Under the pieces are notes generated by a model, which was not told where the DNA came from, did not search any database, and was given only the letters and a program-made list of their open reading frames with translations. The translations under genes and the position numbers were made by a program. Shown here piece after piece: positions 16,231-25,817 of a stretch of 64,000 nt of DNA (its first letter is position 1; every line of letters begins with the position of its first letter). This DNA comes from SG8-41 sp963699525 (GTDB lineage: Bacteria > Pseudomonadota > Gammaproteobacteria > Burkholderiales > SG8-41): NCBI GenBank assembly GCA_963699525.1, contig CAVOUI010000009.1, positions 372,001 through 436,000 on the forward strand. The letters run 5' to 3'.

Positions 16231-18825
16231 TCACTCCTCAAGCTGCCGGCGCAGGCGATAGAGCAGCTCCAGCGCCTCTTTGGGCGTCAACGCATCCGGA
16301 TCGAGCTCGCGCAGTCGCTCCAGCACCGCGCGCTCCTCGGCCGCAGGCTCGTCCGGCGCGACGTTGGCGCCCTTGGCGAACATGTCCCGCTGCGGGCCCG
16401 CCGCGAGCCCGTGCTCCTCGAGCTCGGCGAGGCGTTTGCGCGCGGCGCGGATCACGGATCCCGGGACGCCGGCAAGCGCCGCCACCTCGAGCCCGTAGCT
16501 CTGGCTCGCCGGCCCTTCCTCGACGTTGTGCAGGAACACGATCCGGTCCTTGTGCTCCACCGCGTCGAGGTGGACGTTGGCGACCTGGCGAAAATCCTCG
16601 GCAAGCCGGGTCATCTCGAAATAATGAGTGGCGAACAGCGCGAGGCTGCGGTTCTTCTCCACGAGATGCCGGGCGATCGCCCACGCCAGCGAAAGCCCGT
16701 CGAGGGTCGAGGTGCCGCGCCCGATCTCGTCCATCAGGACCAGGCTCGAGCTCGTCGCGTGATGCAGGATGGTGGCGGCCTCGGTCATCTCGATCATGAA
16801 GGTGGAGCGCCCGCCGGCGATATCGTCGGCGGCGCCGATGCGCGTGTAGATCGCGTCCAGCGGCCCGAGCCGCGCGCGCCGCGCCGGGACGAACGAGCCG
16901 CAATGCGCGAGTAGCGCGATCAGCGCCACCTGCCGCATGTAGGTGGACTTGCCGCCCATGTTGGGGCCGGTGACGATCAGCATCTGCCGCGCGCCCGACA
17001 GTCGCGCGTCGTTGGCGATGAAATGCTCGACCTGGCGTTCCACCACCGGGTGACGGCCGGCTTCGATCTCGATCGACTGCTCGTCGGTGAATTCCGGCGC
17101 GCAGTAATCGGACTGCGCCGCCTGCCCGGCGAAGGCACAGATGAGGTCGGCCTCGGCCAGCGCGGCGGCCGCCCGCTGCAGCGCCGGAATGTGCGCCGCG
17201 AGCTTGTCGATCAGCAGGTCGTAGAGCAGCTTCTCCCGCGCCAGCGCCCGTTCCTGCGCGGACAGCGCCTTGTCCTCGAAGGCCTTCAACTCCGGCGTGA
17301 TGTAGCGCTCGGCGTTCTTCAACGTCTGGCGCCGGCGGTAGTCGTCCGGCACCTTGTCGGCCTGCGCGCGCGTCACCTCGATGTAGAAGCCATGCACGCG
17401 GTTGTACTCGACCTTGAGGTTCGCGATGCCGGTGCGGGACCGCTCGCGGCCTTCCAGCTGCACCAGGAACTCGCCGCAGTTCGACTGGAGCGCGCGCAGC
17501 TCGTCGAGCTCTGCGTCGTAGCCGTCAGCAATGACTCCGCCCTCGCGCAGCACGGCCGCCGGTTGCTCCTTGATCGCGGCGGCGAGGAGCGCGGCGAGAT
17601 CGTGCTGCGGCGCGAGCGCCCGCGCAAGCTCCGCCAGGCGCGGGGCAGGGCGCGCGCCGAGCGCCCGGGAAAGCTCGGGCAGGCGCTCGAGCGTCTGGCG
17701 CAGGCCGGAAAGATCGCGCGGGCGCGCGGACTTGAGCGCGATGCGCGCGGTGATGCGCTCGACGTCCACGCATGGCTTGAGCATTCCGTACAACGCGCGC
17801 CAGGGAGTATCTCCCGGCTCGCCGGCCAGGTTCGCTACCGCATCGAGGCGCGCCCTGAGCGCGGCGCGGTCGCGCAGCGGGTGGTGCAGCGTGTGGCGAA
17901 GCAAACGGCTGCCCATGCCGGTCGCGCAGGTGTCGAGCAGCGAGAACAGCGTCGGCGCGGGTTCTCCGCGTATGGTTTCCGTGAGTTCCAGGTTGCGGCG
18001 GGTGGCGGGATCCATTCGCACCCAGGCGCGCTCCTGCTCGACTACCAGGCTCTTGACGTGCGCGATCGCCGTGCCCTGCGTCGCGCGGGCGTACTCGAGC
18101 AGCGCGCCGGCAGCGCGGAGCGCGGCAGTCAGGCCCTCGGCGCCAAAGCCGGAGAGATCATGGGTCTCGAACTGCCGGGTGAGCGCGCTTTGCGCGGATT
18201 CGATCTCGAATTGCCACGGCGGCAGCCGCTTCACCGGGGCGGGCGACCCGTTCAGGAGTTCGGCCGTCGCGTCGTCGGGAACGAGGATCTCCGACGGAGC
18301 AAGCCGCTCGAGCTCCGCCGTCATGTTGCCGACGGCGGTCTCCATCACGGCGAAGCGGCCGGAAGCGAGCGAGAGCCAGGCGAGCCCCAGCGTCGCGCGC
18401 TCGCGCGCGAGCGCGAGCAGCAGGTTGTCGCGCTTGTCCTCCAGCAGCGCGGCGTCGGTCAGCGTGCCGGGCGTGACGATGCGCGTGACCTGGCGCTCGA
18501 CCGGGCCGCGCGCGGCGTCAGGATCGCCGATCTGCTCGCAGATCGCGACTGACTCGCCGAGCTTCACCAGGCGCGCCAGATACTGCTCCACGGAGTGGTG
18601 CGGCACGCCCGCCATCTTGATCGGCTGCCCGGCGGACTCGCCGCGGCGCGTCAGTGTGATATCGAGCAGCCGCGCGGCGCGCTCGGCGTCCTCGTAGAAC
18701 AGCTCGTAGAAATCGCCCATGCGGTAGAACACCAGCATGTCCGGATGCTGCGCCTTGATGCTCAGGTACTGCTGCATCATCGGCGTATGCCGGGCGAGCG
18801 CCGCGCCGGGGGCTTCCGGTTTCAT
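16231..18825 (-). CDS. mutS: MutS, DNA mismatch recognition ATPase
   Basis: This 864-residue mismatch-repair protein has the mismatch-probing F39-x-E41 in GDFYELF. The ATPase core has Walker A at residues 620-628 (GPNMGGKST), the signature STFMIEMTE, Walker B with the DE pair near 699-700 (LVLMDEIGRGTSTLDG) and the ATHYFEMT switch. The C-terminal helix-turn-helix and tail are complete. A TATAAT hexamer on the minus strand (18832-18837) lies only about 7 bases before the ATG, implying a very short or absent 5' leader. Confidence 0.98.
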   Translation of the reverse strand: MKPEAPGAALARHTPMMQQYLSIKAQHPDMLVFYRMGDFYELFYEDAERAARLLDITLTRRGESAGQPIKMAGVPHHSVEQYLARLVKLGESVAICEQIGDPDAARGPVERQVTRIVTPGTLTDAALLEDKRDNLLLALARERATLGLAWLSLASGRFAVMETAVGNMTAELERLAPSEILVPDDATAELLNGSPAPVKRLPPWQFEIESAQSALTRQFETHDLSGFGAEGLTAALRAAGALLEYARATQGTAIAHVKSLVVEQERAWVRMDPATRRNLELTETIRGEPAPTLFSLLDTCATGMGSRLLRHTLHHPLRDRAALRARLDAVANLAGEPGDTPWRALYGMLKPCVDVERITARIALKSARPRDLSGLRQTLERLPELSRALGARPAPRLAELARALAPQHDLAALLAAAIKEQPAAVLREGGVIADGYDAELDELRALQSNCGEFLVQLEGRERSRTGIANLKVEYNRVHGFYIEVTRAQADKVPDDYRRRQTLKNAERYITPELKAFEDKALSAQERALAREKLLYDLLIDKLAAHIPALQRAAAALAEADLICAFAGQAAQSDYCAPEFTDEQSIEIEAGRHPVVERQVEHFIANDARLSGARQMLIVTGPNMGGKSTYMRQVALIALLAHCGSFVPARRARLGPLDAIYTRIGAADDIAGGRSTFMIEMTEAATILHHATSSSLVLMDEIGRGTSTLDGLSLAWAIARHLVEKNRSLALFATHYFEMTRLAEDFRQVANVHLDAVEHKDRIVFLHNVEEGPASQSYGLEVAALAGVPGSVIRAARKRLAELEEHGLAAGPQRDMFAKGANVAPDEPAAEERAVLERLRELDPDALTPKEALELLYRLRRQLEE

Positions 18826-18879
18826 GCCCGCATTATAGAAGAGGCCTGCACGCTACAATCGGCGCTGACAGAGTTTTCG

Positions 18880-20091
18880 ATGGCGCCGCAATCGCACCGA
18901 GACCCGCTCCTGCTCGCCGTCTGCGCGCTCGGCGTTTCGCAGATCACCGTCTGGGGCACTTCTTACTACTGCCTCGGGGTGCTGGCCAGCCCGATCGCCG
19001 CCGAAACCGGCTGGAGCCTCACCCTCATCTACTTCGGCTTCACGGTCTCGCTTCTGGTGATGGGCGTGGTCTCGGCCTGGGCCGGGCGGGCGATCGACCG
19101 GCACGGCGCGCGCGCGATCATGACCGCGGGCACGGTGATCGTATCGCTCGGTTTGTACGCGCTCTCGCGGGTGCAGACAGAGGGCGCCTACCTCGCGGTG
19201 TGGGCGTTGATCGGCGCGGGCATGCGCCTGTGCCTCTACGACGCCGCTTTCGCGGCGCTGGTGCAGGTCGTGCCTTCCCGCGGGCGTCTGGCGATTTCCT
19301 ATCTCACCCTGTTTGGCGCTTTCGCCTCCACTATATTTTGGGTGCTCGGCCATTACCTCAACGAGGCCGGCGGCTGGCGGCAGACGCTGGTCGTGTTTGC
19401 AATTACAAATCTCCTGGTATGCCTGCCGCTCAACTGGATCGGGCTCGCGCGCAGGGAGGCGGCGGGAGCGGCGCCAGACGGTGCTCCCGCAGCCGCGGCG
19501 GCCGGCAGTCCCACGCTCGAGGGACGCCGGCGTGCCGTGGCGATGCTTCTCTTTGCGCTGGTCATGTCGCTCAACGGTTTCGTGTTCAGCGTCGTGGCGG
19601 TGCAGCTCGTGCCGCTGCTGGAAGGGGCGGGCCTCGCCACCGCCGCCGCGGTGTGGATCGCCTCGCTCAAGGGCGTCGCGCAGTTCGGCGGGCGCGTGGT
19701 GGAAATCGTTTTCGGCCGCAAGCTGCACGCCATAACCGTGGGGCGGATCGCGATCGGCGTGCTGCCCGCCGCCTTCGTCCTGCTGCTCTTCTCAGGCGGC
19801 GCCTTCTCCGTCATCGGCGCCTTCACGCTGCTGATGGGCGCCTCGCAGGGCGTCATCACCATCGTGCGCGGCGCGGTGCCGCTCGCGCTGTTCGGCGCGA
19901 ACGGCTACGGCGCGGTGTTGGGCGTGCTGGCGACGCCCGTCCTCATCGTCAACGCCGCCTCGCCCACTCTGTTCGCGCTGGTCGTCGACGGCTGGGGCTG
20001 GCACGCCGGCCAGATCGTTCTCACCGCGGCGGCGGTTGCGTCCTGCGGCGCGATGGAGCTGATGGCGCGTTGGTACCGGCGCAGCCGGTGA
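18880..20091 (+). CDS. MFS transporter
   Basis: This is a 403-residue protein with about 12 hydrophobic segments. The loop motif after the second helix (GRAIDRHGARAIM) matches the MFS signature A (GxxxDRxGxR). The central cytoplasmic loop is alanine-rich (about residues 195-215). The substrate is not indicated. It is transcribed away from mutS, and a TACAAT -10-like hexamer lies at 18854-18859. It precedes the liv-type operon by about 100 bases, so functional linkage is possible but not demonstrated. Confidence 0.85.
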   Translation: MAPQSHRDPLLLAVCALGVSQITVWGTSYYCLGVLASPIAAETGWSLTLIYFGFTVSLLVMGVVSAWAGRAIDRHGARAIMTAGTVIVSLGLYALSRVQTEGAYLAVWALIGAGMRLCLYDAAFAALVQVVPSRGRLAISYLTLFGAFASTIFWVLGHYLNEAGGWRQTLVVFAITNLLVCLPLNWIGLARREAAGAAPDGAPAAAAAGSPTLEGRRRAVAMLLFALVMSLNGFVFSVVAVQLVPLLEGAGLATAAAVWIASLKGVAQFGGRVVEIVFGRKLHAITVGRIAIGVLPAAFVLLLFSGGAFSVIGAFTLLMGASQGVITIVRGAVPLALFGANGYGAVLGVLATPVLIVNAASPTLFALVVDGWGWHAGQIVLTAAAVASCGAMELMARWYRRSR

Positions 20092-20189
20092 CACCCTGTC
20101 TATCCACACGCTTTACCCGCGGCGGTACCCTCAGTACACTCGATCGATCTCGCCGCGCGATGCCGGCGCGGCACGACAGGGAGGCGGTC

Positions 20190-21353
20190 ATGAAAAGGGT
20201 TCTCACGGCAGCGGCTCTGCTCTGCCTGGGCATGGGTCCGTCGGGCGCGGCCGACAAGCTCAAGATCGGCTTCATCAGCACGCTCTCCGGCCCGGCGGCG
20301 GCGCTCGGGGTGGACATCCGCGACGGCTTGAACCTCGCGATCAAGCACCAGGGCGGGAAGCTCGGGGGGCTCCCGGTCGAGCTGATCGTGGGCGACGACA
20401 CGTTCAGCCCCGACGTCGGCAAGCAGCTGACCGACCGGATGCTGAAACGCGACGACGTGCACATCATGACCGGCATCGTGTTTTCCAACATCCTGCTGGC
20501 GGTCGCGCCCGCAATCTTCCAGGACCAGACCTTCTACATCAGCCCCAATGCCGGCCCGGCGGAGTTCGCGGGGGACCGGTGCAACCCCTTCTTCTTCAAC
20601 GTCGCGTGGCAAAACGACAACCTTCACGAGGCGATGGGCAAGCACGTCGCCGACAAGGGCTATCGCAACGTGTACCTGATCGCGCCCAACTATCCCGCGG
20701 GGCGCGACGCGTTGAACGGGTTCAAGCGTTTCTACAAGGGCGCCACGGCGGGAGAGGTCTACACCAAGCTCGGCCAGCTCGACTATGCGGCCGAGCTCGC
20801 ACAGTTGCGCGCGGCGAAGCCCGATGCCGTCTTCATCTTCCTGCCGGGCGGCATGGGCATCAATTTCATCAAGCAGTACAACGCGGCGGGCCTCGCCGGC
20901 GCCGTCCCTCTGTTCGGCCCGGGCTTCTCGGCGGATGAGGACGTAATCCGCGCGGTCGGCGAGGGCATGCAGGGCATGTTCAATTCCTCGCACTGGAACC
21001 GCGACATCGACAATCCGCAGAACCGGCGCTTCGTCGCCGATTTCGAGAAGCAGTACGGCCGCGCGCCGACGCTCTACGCCTCGCAGGGGTACGACGCGGG
21101 ATTGCTGATCGACTCGGCGGTGCGCGCGGTGAAGGGCAGGGTCGAGGACAAGAACGCCTTCCGCGCCGCCTTGCGCAAGGCCGATTTCAAGTCCGTGCGC
21201 GGGTCCTTCCGCTTCAACGTCAACCACTACCCGATCCAGGATTACTACCTGCGGCTGATCGCCCGGGACGAGAAGGGGCGCCTCACCAATCGCATCGTCG
21301 GCACCATATTCAAGGATCATGCCGACGCCTACGTCGGCCAGTGCAAGATGTAA
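20190..21353 (+). CDS. Branched-chain amino acid/amide-type ABC transporter substrate-binding protein
   Basis: This is a 387-residue periplasmic binding protein with a Sec signal peptide (about residues 1-20, LLCLGMGPSGAA). It begins in the mature region with KIGFISTLSGPAAALGVDIR, the usual LivJ/LivK-type opening. Blocks such as FYISPNAGPAEFAG, YLIAPNYPAGRDA and YASQGYDAGLLIDSAV are typical of family members that bind carboxylates or aromatic acids rather than simple amino acids. It heads a binding protein/permease/permease/ATPase/ATPase/hydrolase cluster. A 151-base gap follows with a short hairpin (CAACTCG/CGAGTTG, 21406-21425). Confidence 0.88.
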   Translation: MKRVLTAAALLCLGMGPSGAADKLKIGFISTLSGPAAALGVDIRDGLNLAIKHQGGKLGGLPVELIVGDDTFSPDVGKQLTDRMLKRDDVHIMTGIVFSNILLAVAPAIFQDQTFYISPNAGPAEFAGDRCNPFFFNVAWQNDNLHEAMGKHVADKGYRNVYLIAPNYPAGRDALNGFKRFYKGATAGEVYTKLGQLDYAAELAQLRAAKPDAVFIFLPGGMGINFIKQYNAAGLAGAVPLFGPGFSADEDVIRAVGEGMQGMFNSSHWNRDIDNPQNRRFVADFEKQYGRAPTLYASQGYDAGLLIDSAVRAVKGRVEDKNAFRAALRKADFKSVRGSFRFNVNHYPIQDYYLRLIARDEKGRLTNRIVGTIFKDHADAYVGQCKM

Positions 21354-21504
21354 CCACACCTTTTCTCCCACCACCCCGACTGCTTTGCAGTGACCCCGCC
21401 CGTCCCAACTCGCTGCATCGAGTTGGTCGCTTGCCGGCTCGGAGACATGCTCCTCGAAATCCCGGCGCGCCCTCTGGCAGGAGGGGGGCAAGAAAGTACT
21501 CCCG

Positions 21505-22422
21505 ATGACCATGCTGCTGCTCGAGCAGGGACTGAACGGGCTGCAGTTCGGCCTGATGCTGTTCCTCCTCGCCGCGGGATTGACCCTGGTGCTCGGCATC
21601 ATGGACATGGTCAACCTCGCGCACGGCTCGCTCTACATGGTCGGCGCCTACTTTGCCGCGACGGCCGCGCAGGCCACCGGCTCGTTCTGGATCGCCCTGC
21701 CGCTCGCCATGGCGGCCACCGCGGGGATCGGCATGGCGCTGGAGATGGGGTTGCTGAGAAAGCTCTACGAGCGCGACCACCTTTCCCAGGTGCTCGCGAC
21801 TTTCGCCCTGATCCTGATCGCGAACGACCTCGTGCGCATGATCTGGGGCCCCCAGGCGCTGATGCTGGACGCGCCGCGGGCGCTGGCGGGCACCGTCGAG
21901 GTTATTCCCGGGGCGCCGTATCCGGCGTTCCGCCTGTTCATCATCGGCGTCGGCCTCGTGGTCGCCGTGGCCCTCTACTGGATGATCGTGCACACGCGGG
22001 TGGGCGCGCTGGTTCGCGCCGGCGCGTCCAACCGCGAAATGGCGCTGGCGCTCGGGGTCAACGTAAAACGGCTCTTCACGCTGGTGTTTGGGCTGAGCGC
22101 GGCCTTGTGCGCGCTGGCGGGCGCGATGCTCGGGCCGCTGCTCGCCGTGCAGATCGGCATGGGTGAAAGCATCCTCATCCAGGCGTTCGTGGTGGTCGTC
22201 ATCGGCGGCATCGGCTCGATCCGCGGCGCGCTCGTCGGCGCGCTGCTGGTCGGCATGGTGGACACCATCGGCCGCGCATTTCTTCCCGCGCTGCTGCGGA
22301 GCTTTCTGTCGAACAACATCGCCGACGCGCTCGGCCCGACGCTCGCGGCCATGGCCGCGTACATCCTGATGGCGGCGGTGCTCTACTGGAAACCGACGGG
22401 GTTGTTTCCCGCCAGGGGCTGA
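21505..22422 (+). CDS. livH: Branched-chain amino acid-type ABC permease, LivH family
   Basis: This is a 305-residue inner-membrane permease with eight or so membrane segments. LTLVLGIMDMVNLAHGSLYMVGAY and the later GVNVKRLFTLVFGLSAALCALAGAMLG loop are diagnostic of LivH-type permeases. It pairs with the LivM-type permease 12 bases downstream. The symbol denotes family, as the transported substrate may not be a branched-chain amino acid. Confidence 0.9.
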   Translation: MTMLLLEQGLNGLQFGLMLFLLAAGLTLVLGIMDMVNLAHGSLYMVGAYFAATAAQATGSFWIALPLAMAATAGIGMALEMGLLRKLYERDHLSQVLATFALILIANDLVRMIWGPQALMLDAPRALAGTVEVIPGAPYPAFRLFIIGVGLVVAVALYWMIVHTRVGALVRAGASNREMALALGVNVKRLFTLVFGLSAALCALAGAMLGPLLAVQIGMGESILIQAFVVVVIGGIGSIRGALVGALLVGMVDTIGRAFLPALLRSFLSNNIADALGPTLAAMAAYILMAAVLYWKPTGLFPARG

Positions 22423-22434
22423 CGCGGGTGACGA

Positions 22435-23397
22435 GTGAACGGTAAAGCCATGGGAACGCGGCTCAACGCGTCGCGATGGTCGCTTGCGCTGGTGCTGATC
22501 GCGGCGATCGCGTTCCCGTTCGCCGCGAACGCGCTCGGGGGCGGCTATTACGTGGGCGTGATGACGCGGGTGATGATCTACGCGCTCGCCGCCTCGAGCC
22601 TGAACCTCGTGCTCGGCTACGGCGGGATGATCAGCTTCGGGCACGCCGCGTTCTTCGGCGCCGGCGCCTATTGCGTCGCCATCCTCGCCCAGGAGGGCGT
22701 CGTGTCCGCCCTCATCGCGTGGCCACTTGCGGTGGCGATCAGCGTGGCGTGCGCGCTGGTGATCGGCGCGATCAGCCTGCGCACGCGCGGCCTCTACTTC
22801 ATCATGATCACGCTCGCCTTCGCGCAGATGCTCTATTACTTCTTCGTCTCGCTCAAGGTTTACGGAGGCGAGGACGGCATCAATCTCGCCGCGCGCTCCC
22901 GCCTGCCCGGTTTCGACCTGCGCGACGAAACGACGTTTTATTTTGTGGTGCTCGCGATCCTGGCCGGCTGCCTCTACCTGCTCGGGCGTGTCGCCGCCTC
23001 CCGCTTCGGGGCAGTGCTCCGCGGCATACGCGAGAACGAGCCGCGCATGACGGCGTTGGGCTACCCGACCTACCGCTACCGCCTGGTGTGCTTCACCATC
23101 GCCGGCGGAGCCGCCGGCCTCGCCGGCGCGCTGGTCGTCAACCAGCACGGCTTCGTCAGCCCGAGCCTCCTCGACTGGACGCAGTCCGGGACGCTCCTCG
23201 TCATGCTGATCCTCGGCGGGGTCGGCTGGCTCTACGGCGGCGTCGCGGGGGCCGCGGCGATGCTGCTGCTCGAGGAAATCCTGTCCAACTTTACCGGCTA
23301 CTGGAAGCTCGGCCTCGGGCTCGTGTTGCTATTCGTCGTGCTGCGCGCGCCGGGCGGCCTCGGCAGCTGGTTCTCGCGCGGAGACGCCCGTGGCTGA
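22435..23397 (+). CDS. livM: Branched-chain amino acid-type ABC permease, LivM family
   Basis: This is a 320-residue permease. LNLVLGYGGMISFGHAAFFGAGAY and the loop RENEPRMTALGYPTYRYRLVCFTIAG are conserved LivM features. A GTG at 22435 and an ATG at 22450 are both plausible starts. Its 3' end overlaps the GTG of the LivG-type ATPase, so the cluster is one operon. Confidence 0.9.
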   Translation: MNGKAMGTRLNASRWSLALVLIAAIAFPFAANALGGGYYVGVMTRVMIYALAASSLNLVLGYGGMISFGHAAFFGAGAYCVAILAQEGVVSALIAWPLAVAISVACALVIGAISLRTRGLYFIMITLAFAQMLYYFFVSLKVYGGEDGINLAARSRLPGFDLRDETTFYFVVLAILAGCLYLLGRVAASRFGAVLRGIRENEPRMTALGYPTYRYRLVCFTIAGGAAGLAGALVVNQHGFVSPSLLDWTQSGTLLVMLILGGVGWLYGGVAGAAAMLLLEEILSNFTGYWKLGLGLVLLFVVLRAPGGLGSWFSRGDARG

Positions 23398-24157
23398 GCG
23401 GCTGCTCGAGGTCCGCCGGCTGTTCAAGCATTTCGGCGGCCTTGTCGCCACCGACCGGCTCGATCTCGAGGTGCGCGAGGGCGGAGTGCACGCCCTGATC
23501 GGCCCGAACGGTGCCGGCAAGACCACGCTGATTGCGCAGGTCTGCGGCGAAGTGGAGCCCGATTCCGGGCAGGTCCTGTTCGCGGGCCGCGACATTACCG
23601 GTCTGCCGGCGCATGAACGCGTCGCGCTCGGCCTGGGCCGCTCGTTCCAGATCACCCGCGTCTTCCGCGGCCTCACGGCGCGCGACAACATCGCGCTCGC
23701 GGTGCAGGCGCGCAGCGGCAGCAGCATGCGGTTCTGGCGCCCGGTCGCCGCCGAGCGCGCGCTCGTCGACGAAGCGGGCGCGGTCCTCGCAGGGCTCGGG
23801 ATGGGGGCGTCCGCCGGTCTCGCCGCATCGAGCCTGCCGCATGCCGACCAGCGCCGGCTCGAGGTCGCGCTCGCGTTGGCCTGTCGCCCGCGCCTGCTGC
23901 TGCTCGACGAGCCGCTCGCCGGCATGGGCGCCGAGGATGCGCAGGCGATGGTCGGGATGATCGAGCAGTTGAAGCAACGTACGACGATCCTGATGGTCGA
24001 GCACGACATGGATGCCGTGTTCCGGCTCGCGGACGCGATCTCGGTTCTAGTCGGCGGCCGGGTGATCGCAAGCGGCGATCCCCGGGACATACGCGACGAT
24101 CCCGAGGTTCGGCGCGCCTATTTGGGGGAAGAAGAAGTGGAGCCGACGGTGCCATGA
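23390..24157 (+). CDS. livG: ABC transporter ATPase, LivG family
   Basis: This is a 255-residue ATPase with Walker A GPNGAGKTT, the LivG-typical GLGRSFQITRVFRGLTARDN and Walker B LLLDEPLAGMG. The position of the LSGGQ signature is occupied by LPHADQRRLEVALAL. Many LivG proteins have LSYGEQR or LSHGDQR here, so this is a divergent form that keeps only the DQR end. The start is GTG, inside the end of livM, and the stop overlaps livF by four bases. Confidence 0.88.
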   Translation: MAERLLEVRRLFKHFGGLVATDRLDLEVREGGVHALIGPNGAGKTTLIAQVCGEVEPDSGQVLFAGRDITGLPAHERVALGLGRSFQITRVFRGLTARDNIALAVQARSGSSMRFWRPVAAERALVDEAGAVLAGLGMGASAGLAASSLPHADQRRLEVALALACRPRLLLLDEPLAGMGAEDAQAMVGMIEQLKQRTTILMVEHDMDAVFRLADAISVLVGGRVIASGDPRDIRDDPEVRRAYLGEEEVEPTVP

Positions 24158-24864
24158 GCGTGCTGCTCGAGGTGCGGGCATTGCGTGCATCCTACGGCGC
24201 GGGCGAGGTGCTCTCCGACATCCATCTGCGGGTAGGCGCAGGCGAGTTTGCGACCCTGCTCGGCCGCAACGGCATGGGCAAGACTACGACCGTGCGCGCA
24301 ATACTTGGACTGACGCGGCCGCTCGGCGGCGAGATCCGCCTCGACGGGGAGCGCACGAATGGCTGGACGCCTGATCGCATCGCCCGCGCCGGGATCGGGC
24401 TCGTGCCGGAGGGCAGGCAGATCTTTCCCAACCTCACGGTGCGCGAGAACCTGACCGCGTTCGCCGCGCGCCGCACCGGTGCGGCGCGCCCGTGGAACCT
24501 GGAGCGCGTGCTCGAGCTGTTTCCCCAGATCGCCGGGCGGCTTCGCCATTACGGCAACCAGCTGTCCGGCGGCGAGCAGCAGATGCTCGCGATCGGCCGC
24601 GCCTTGATGACCAACCCCAGGCTGCTGATCTTCGACGAGGCGACGGAAGGACTCGCGCCGCTGGTGCGGGCCGAGATCTGGCGTTGCCTCGCCGCGCTCA
24701 AGGCCCAGGGGCAGGCGCTGCTCGTGATCGACAAGTACGTGCGGAAGCTCGTCGAGCTCGCGGATCACCACACCATCGTGGAGCGCGGCCGCACCGCCTG
24801 GCAAGGTCGATCGAGCGAATTGAGCGCCGATCCCGCGCTGTGGCACCGCTACCTTGGCGTCTGA
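24154..24864 (+). CDS. livF: ABC transporter ATPase, LivF family
   Basis: This is a 236-residue ATPase with Walker A GRNGMGKTT, IGLVPEGRQIFPNLTVREN, an intact signature LSGGEQQMLAIGRAL, Walker B LLIFDEATEGLAP, and a late switch residue region. VIDKYVRKLVELADHHTIVERG replaces the more usual VEQN motif and is common in this subfamily. Its start overlaps the LivG stop as ATGA. It completes the importer with the genes at 20190-24157. Confidence 0.92.
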   Translation: MSVLLEVRALRASYGAGEVLSDIHLRVGAGEFATLLGRNGMGKTTTVRAILGLTRPLGGEIRLDGERTNGWTPDRIARAGIGLVPEGRQIFPNLTVRENLTAFAARRTGAARPWNLERVLELFPQIAGRLRHYGNQLSGGEQQMLAIGRALMTNPRLLIFDEATEGLAPLVRAEIWRCLAALKAQGQALLVIDKYVRKLVELADHHTIVERGRTAWQGRSSELSADPALWHRYLGV

Positions 24865-24867
24865 GGG

Positions 24868-25722
24868 ATGAAGAAATCCCGCCACACCCCCGAGTACGAC
24901 GAGGCGCAGTACAACGTGCGCGCGGCGATACCGGGGCATCCACGGATATTCGAGCGCTGGAAGGAGGCGTCGGAGGAGGCGCGCCGCACGCTTCCGTGCG
25001 CGCTCGACGTCGCCTACGGCGACGGGCCGAGCGAGGCGCTCGACATCTTCGCGGCGCGCGATGGCAGCCGCGCTCTCCTCACCTTCCTCCACGGCGGCTT
25101 CTGGCGGGCGTTGGACAAGAGCGATTTCTCGTTCCTCGCGCATCCGTTCGTGGAACGGGGCGTGGCGGTCGCGGTGGTCAATTACGCGCTTGCGCCGGCG
25201 GTTACGGTCGAGACCATCGTCCGGCAGATGCTGGCCGCCCATGCCTGGCTCTATCGCAATTGCAGGCGCTATGGCGCTCCGCGCGACCGCATCTACGTGA
25301 GCGGGCACTCGGCAGGCGCCCAGTTGACGGCGATGATGCTGGCGGCGGAATGGCCGGCCTATGCGCGGGGATTGCCCGAGGATCTGGTCAAGGGCGGGCT
25401 TGCCGTGAGCGGCGTCTTTGATCTCGAGCCGCTGCTCCACGTGTCCTTCAACAGCGACATGCGCCTCGACGCGCGGTCGGTGAGGAAGTTGAGCCCGATC
25501 AATTACCGGCCGCGGCGCGTCGTCCCGCTGTATACGGCTGTGGGGAGCGACGAGAGCGAGGAATTCAGGCGGCAGAACCGGCTGATCGCCGCGCGCTGGG
25601 AGCACTGCTTCCGGCGCGACATCCCGATGCCCGGATGCCACCACCTGAGCGTGATCGAGCGGCTGGGCGATCCGGGCAGTGCGTTGTTTGCGGGTGCGCT
25701 GGAGCTGATGAACCTTCGCTAG
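24868..25722 (+). CDS. Alpha/beta hydrolase, arylformamidase (KynB-like) type
   Basis: This is a 284-residue hydrolase. The HGGFWR oxyanion motif (H75-R80) and GHSAGAQL nucleophile elbow (S148) are those of the kynurenine formamidase-like esterase group. The acid is likely D228 or E229 (VGSDESEEF) and the base H258 or H259 (GCHHLSV). It starts 3 bases after the LivF stop, so it should be co-expressed with the transporter. The imported compound may therefore be an amide or ester that this enzyme cleaves. That link is inference; the hydrolase family is clear. Confidence 0.82.
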   Translation: MKKSRHTPEYDEAQYNVRAAIPGHPRIFERWKEASEEARRTLPCALDVAYGDGPSEALDIFAARDGSRALLTFLHGGFWRALDKSDFSFLAHPFVERGVAVAVVNYALAPAVTVETIVRQMLAAHAWLYRNCRRYGAPRDRIYVSGHSAGAQLTAMMLAAEWPAYARGLPEDLVKGGLAVSGVFDLEPLLHVSFNSDMRLDARSVRKLSPINYRPRRVVPLYTAVGSDESEEFRRQNRLIAARWEHCFRRDIPMPGCHHLSVIERLGDPGSALFAGALELMNLR

Positions 25723-25817
25723 GTGTGCCCGTCGCCGGGACCGCGACACGAGCGCGGGACTAGGAGCGTACAATACTGTCGGTGCCGAAACTGATCCCGA
25801 AACGCCAGGCAACCGCG

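Noticed and set aside
17023..18552. Long plus-strand ORF opposite mutS
   Set aside because: It is a shadow of the mutS frame; no domains or plausible start.
21310..23148. Long minus-strand ORF opposite the liv permeases
   Set aside because: It is a GC-driven shadow with His/Arg/Gln-rich low-complexity translation. The permease frames on the plus strand have intact membrane helices and motifs.
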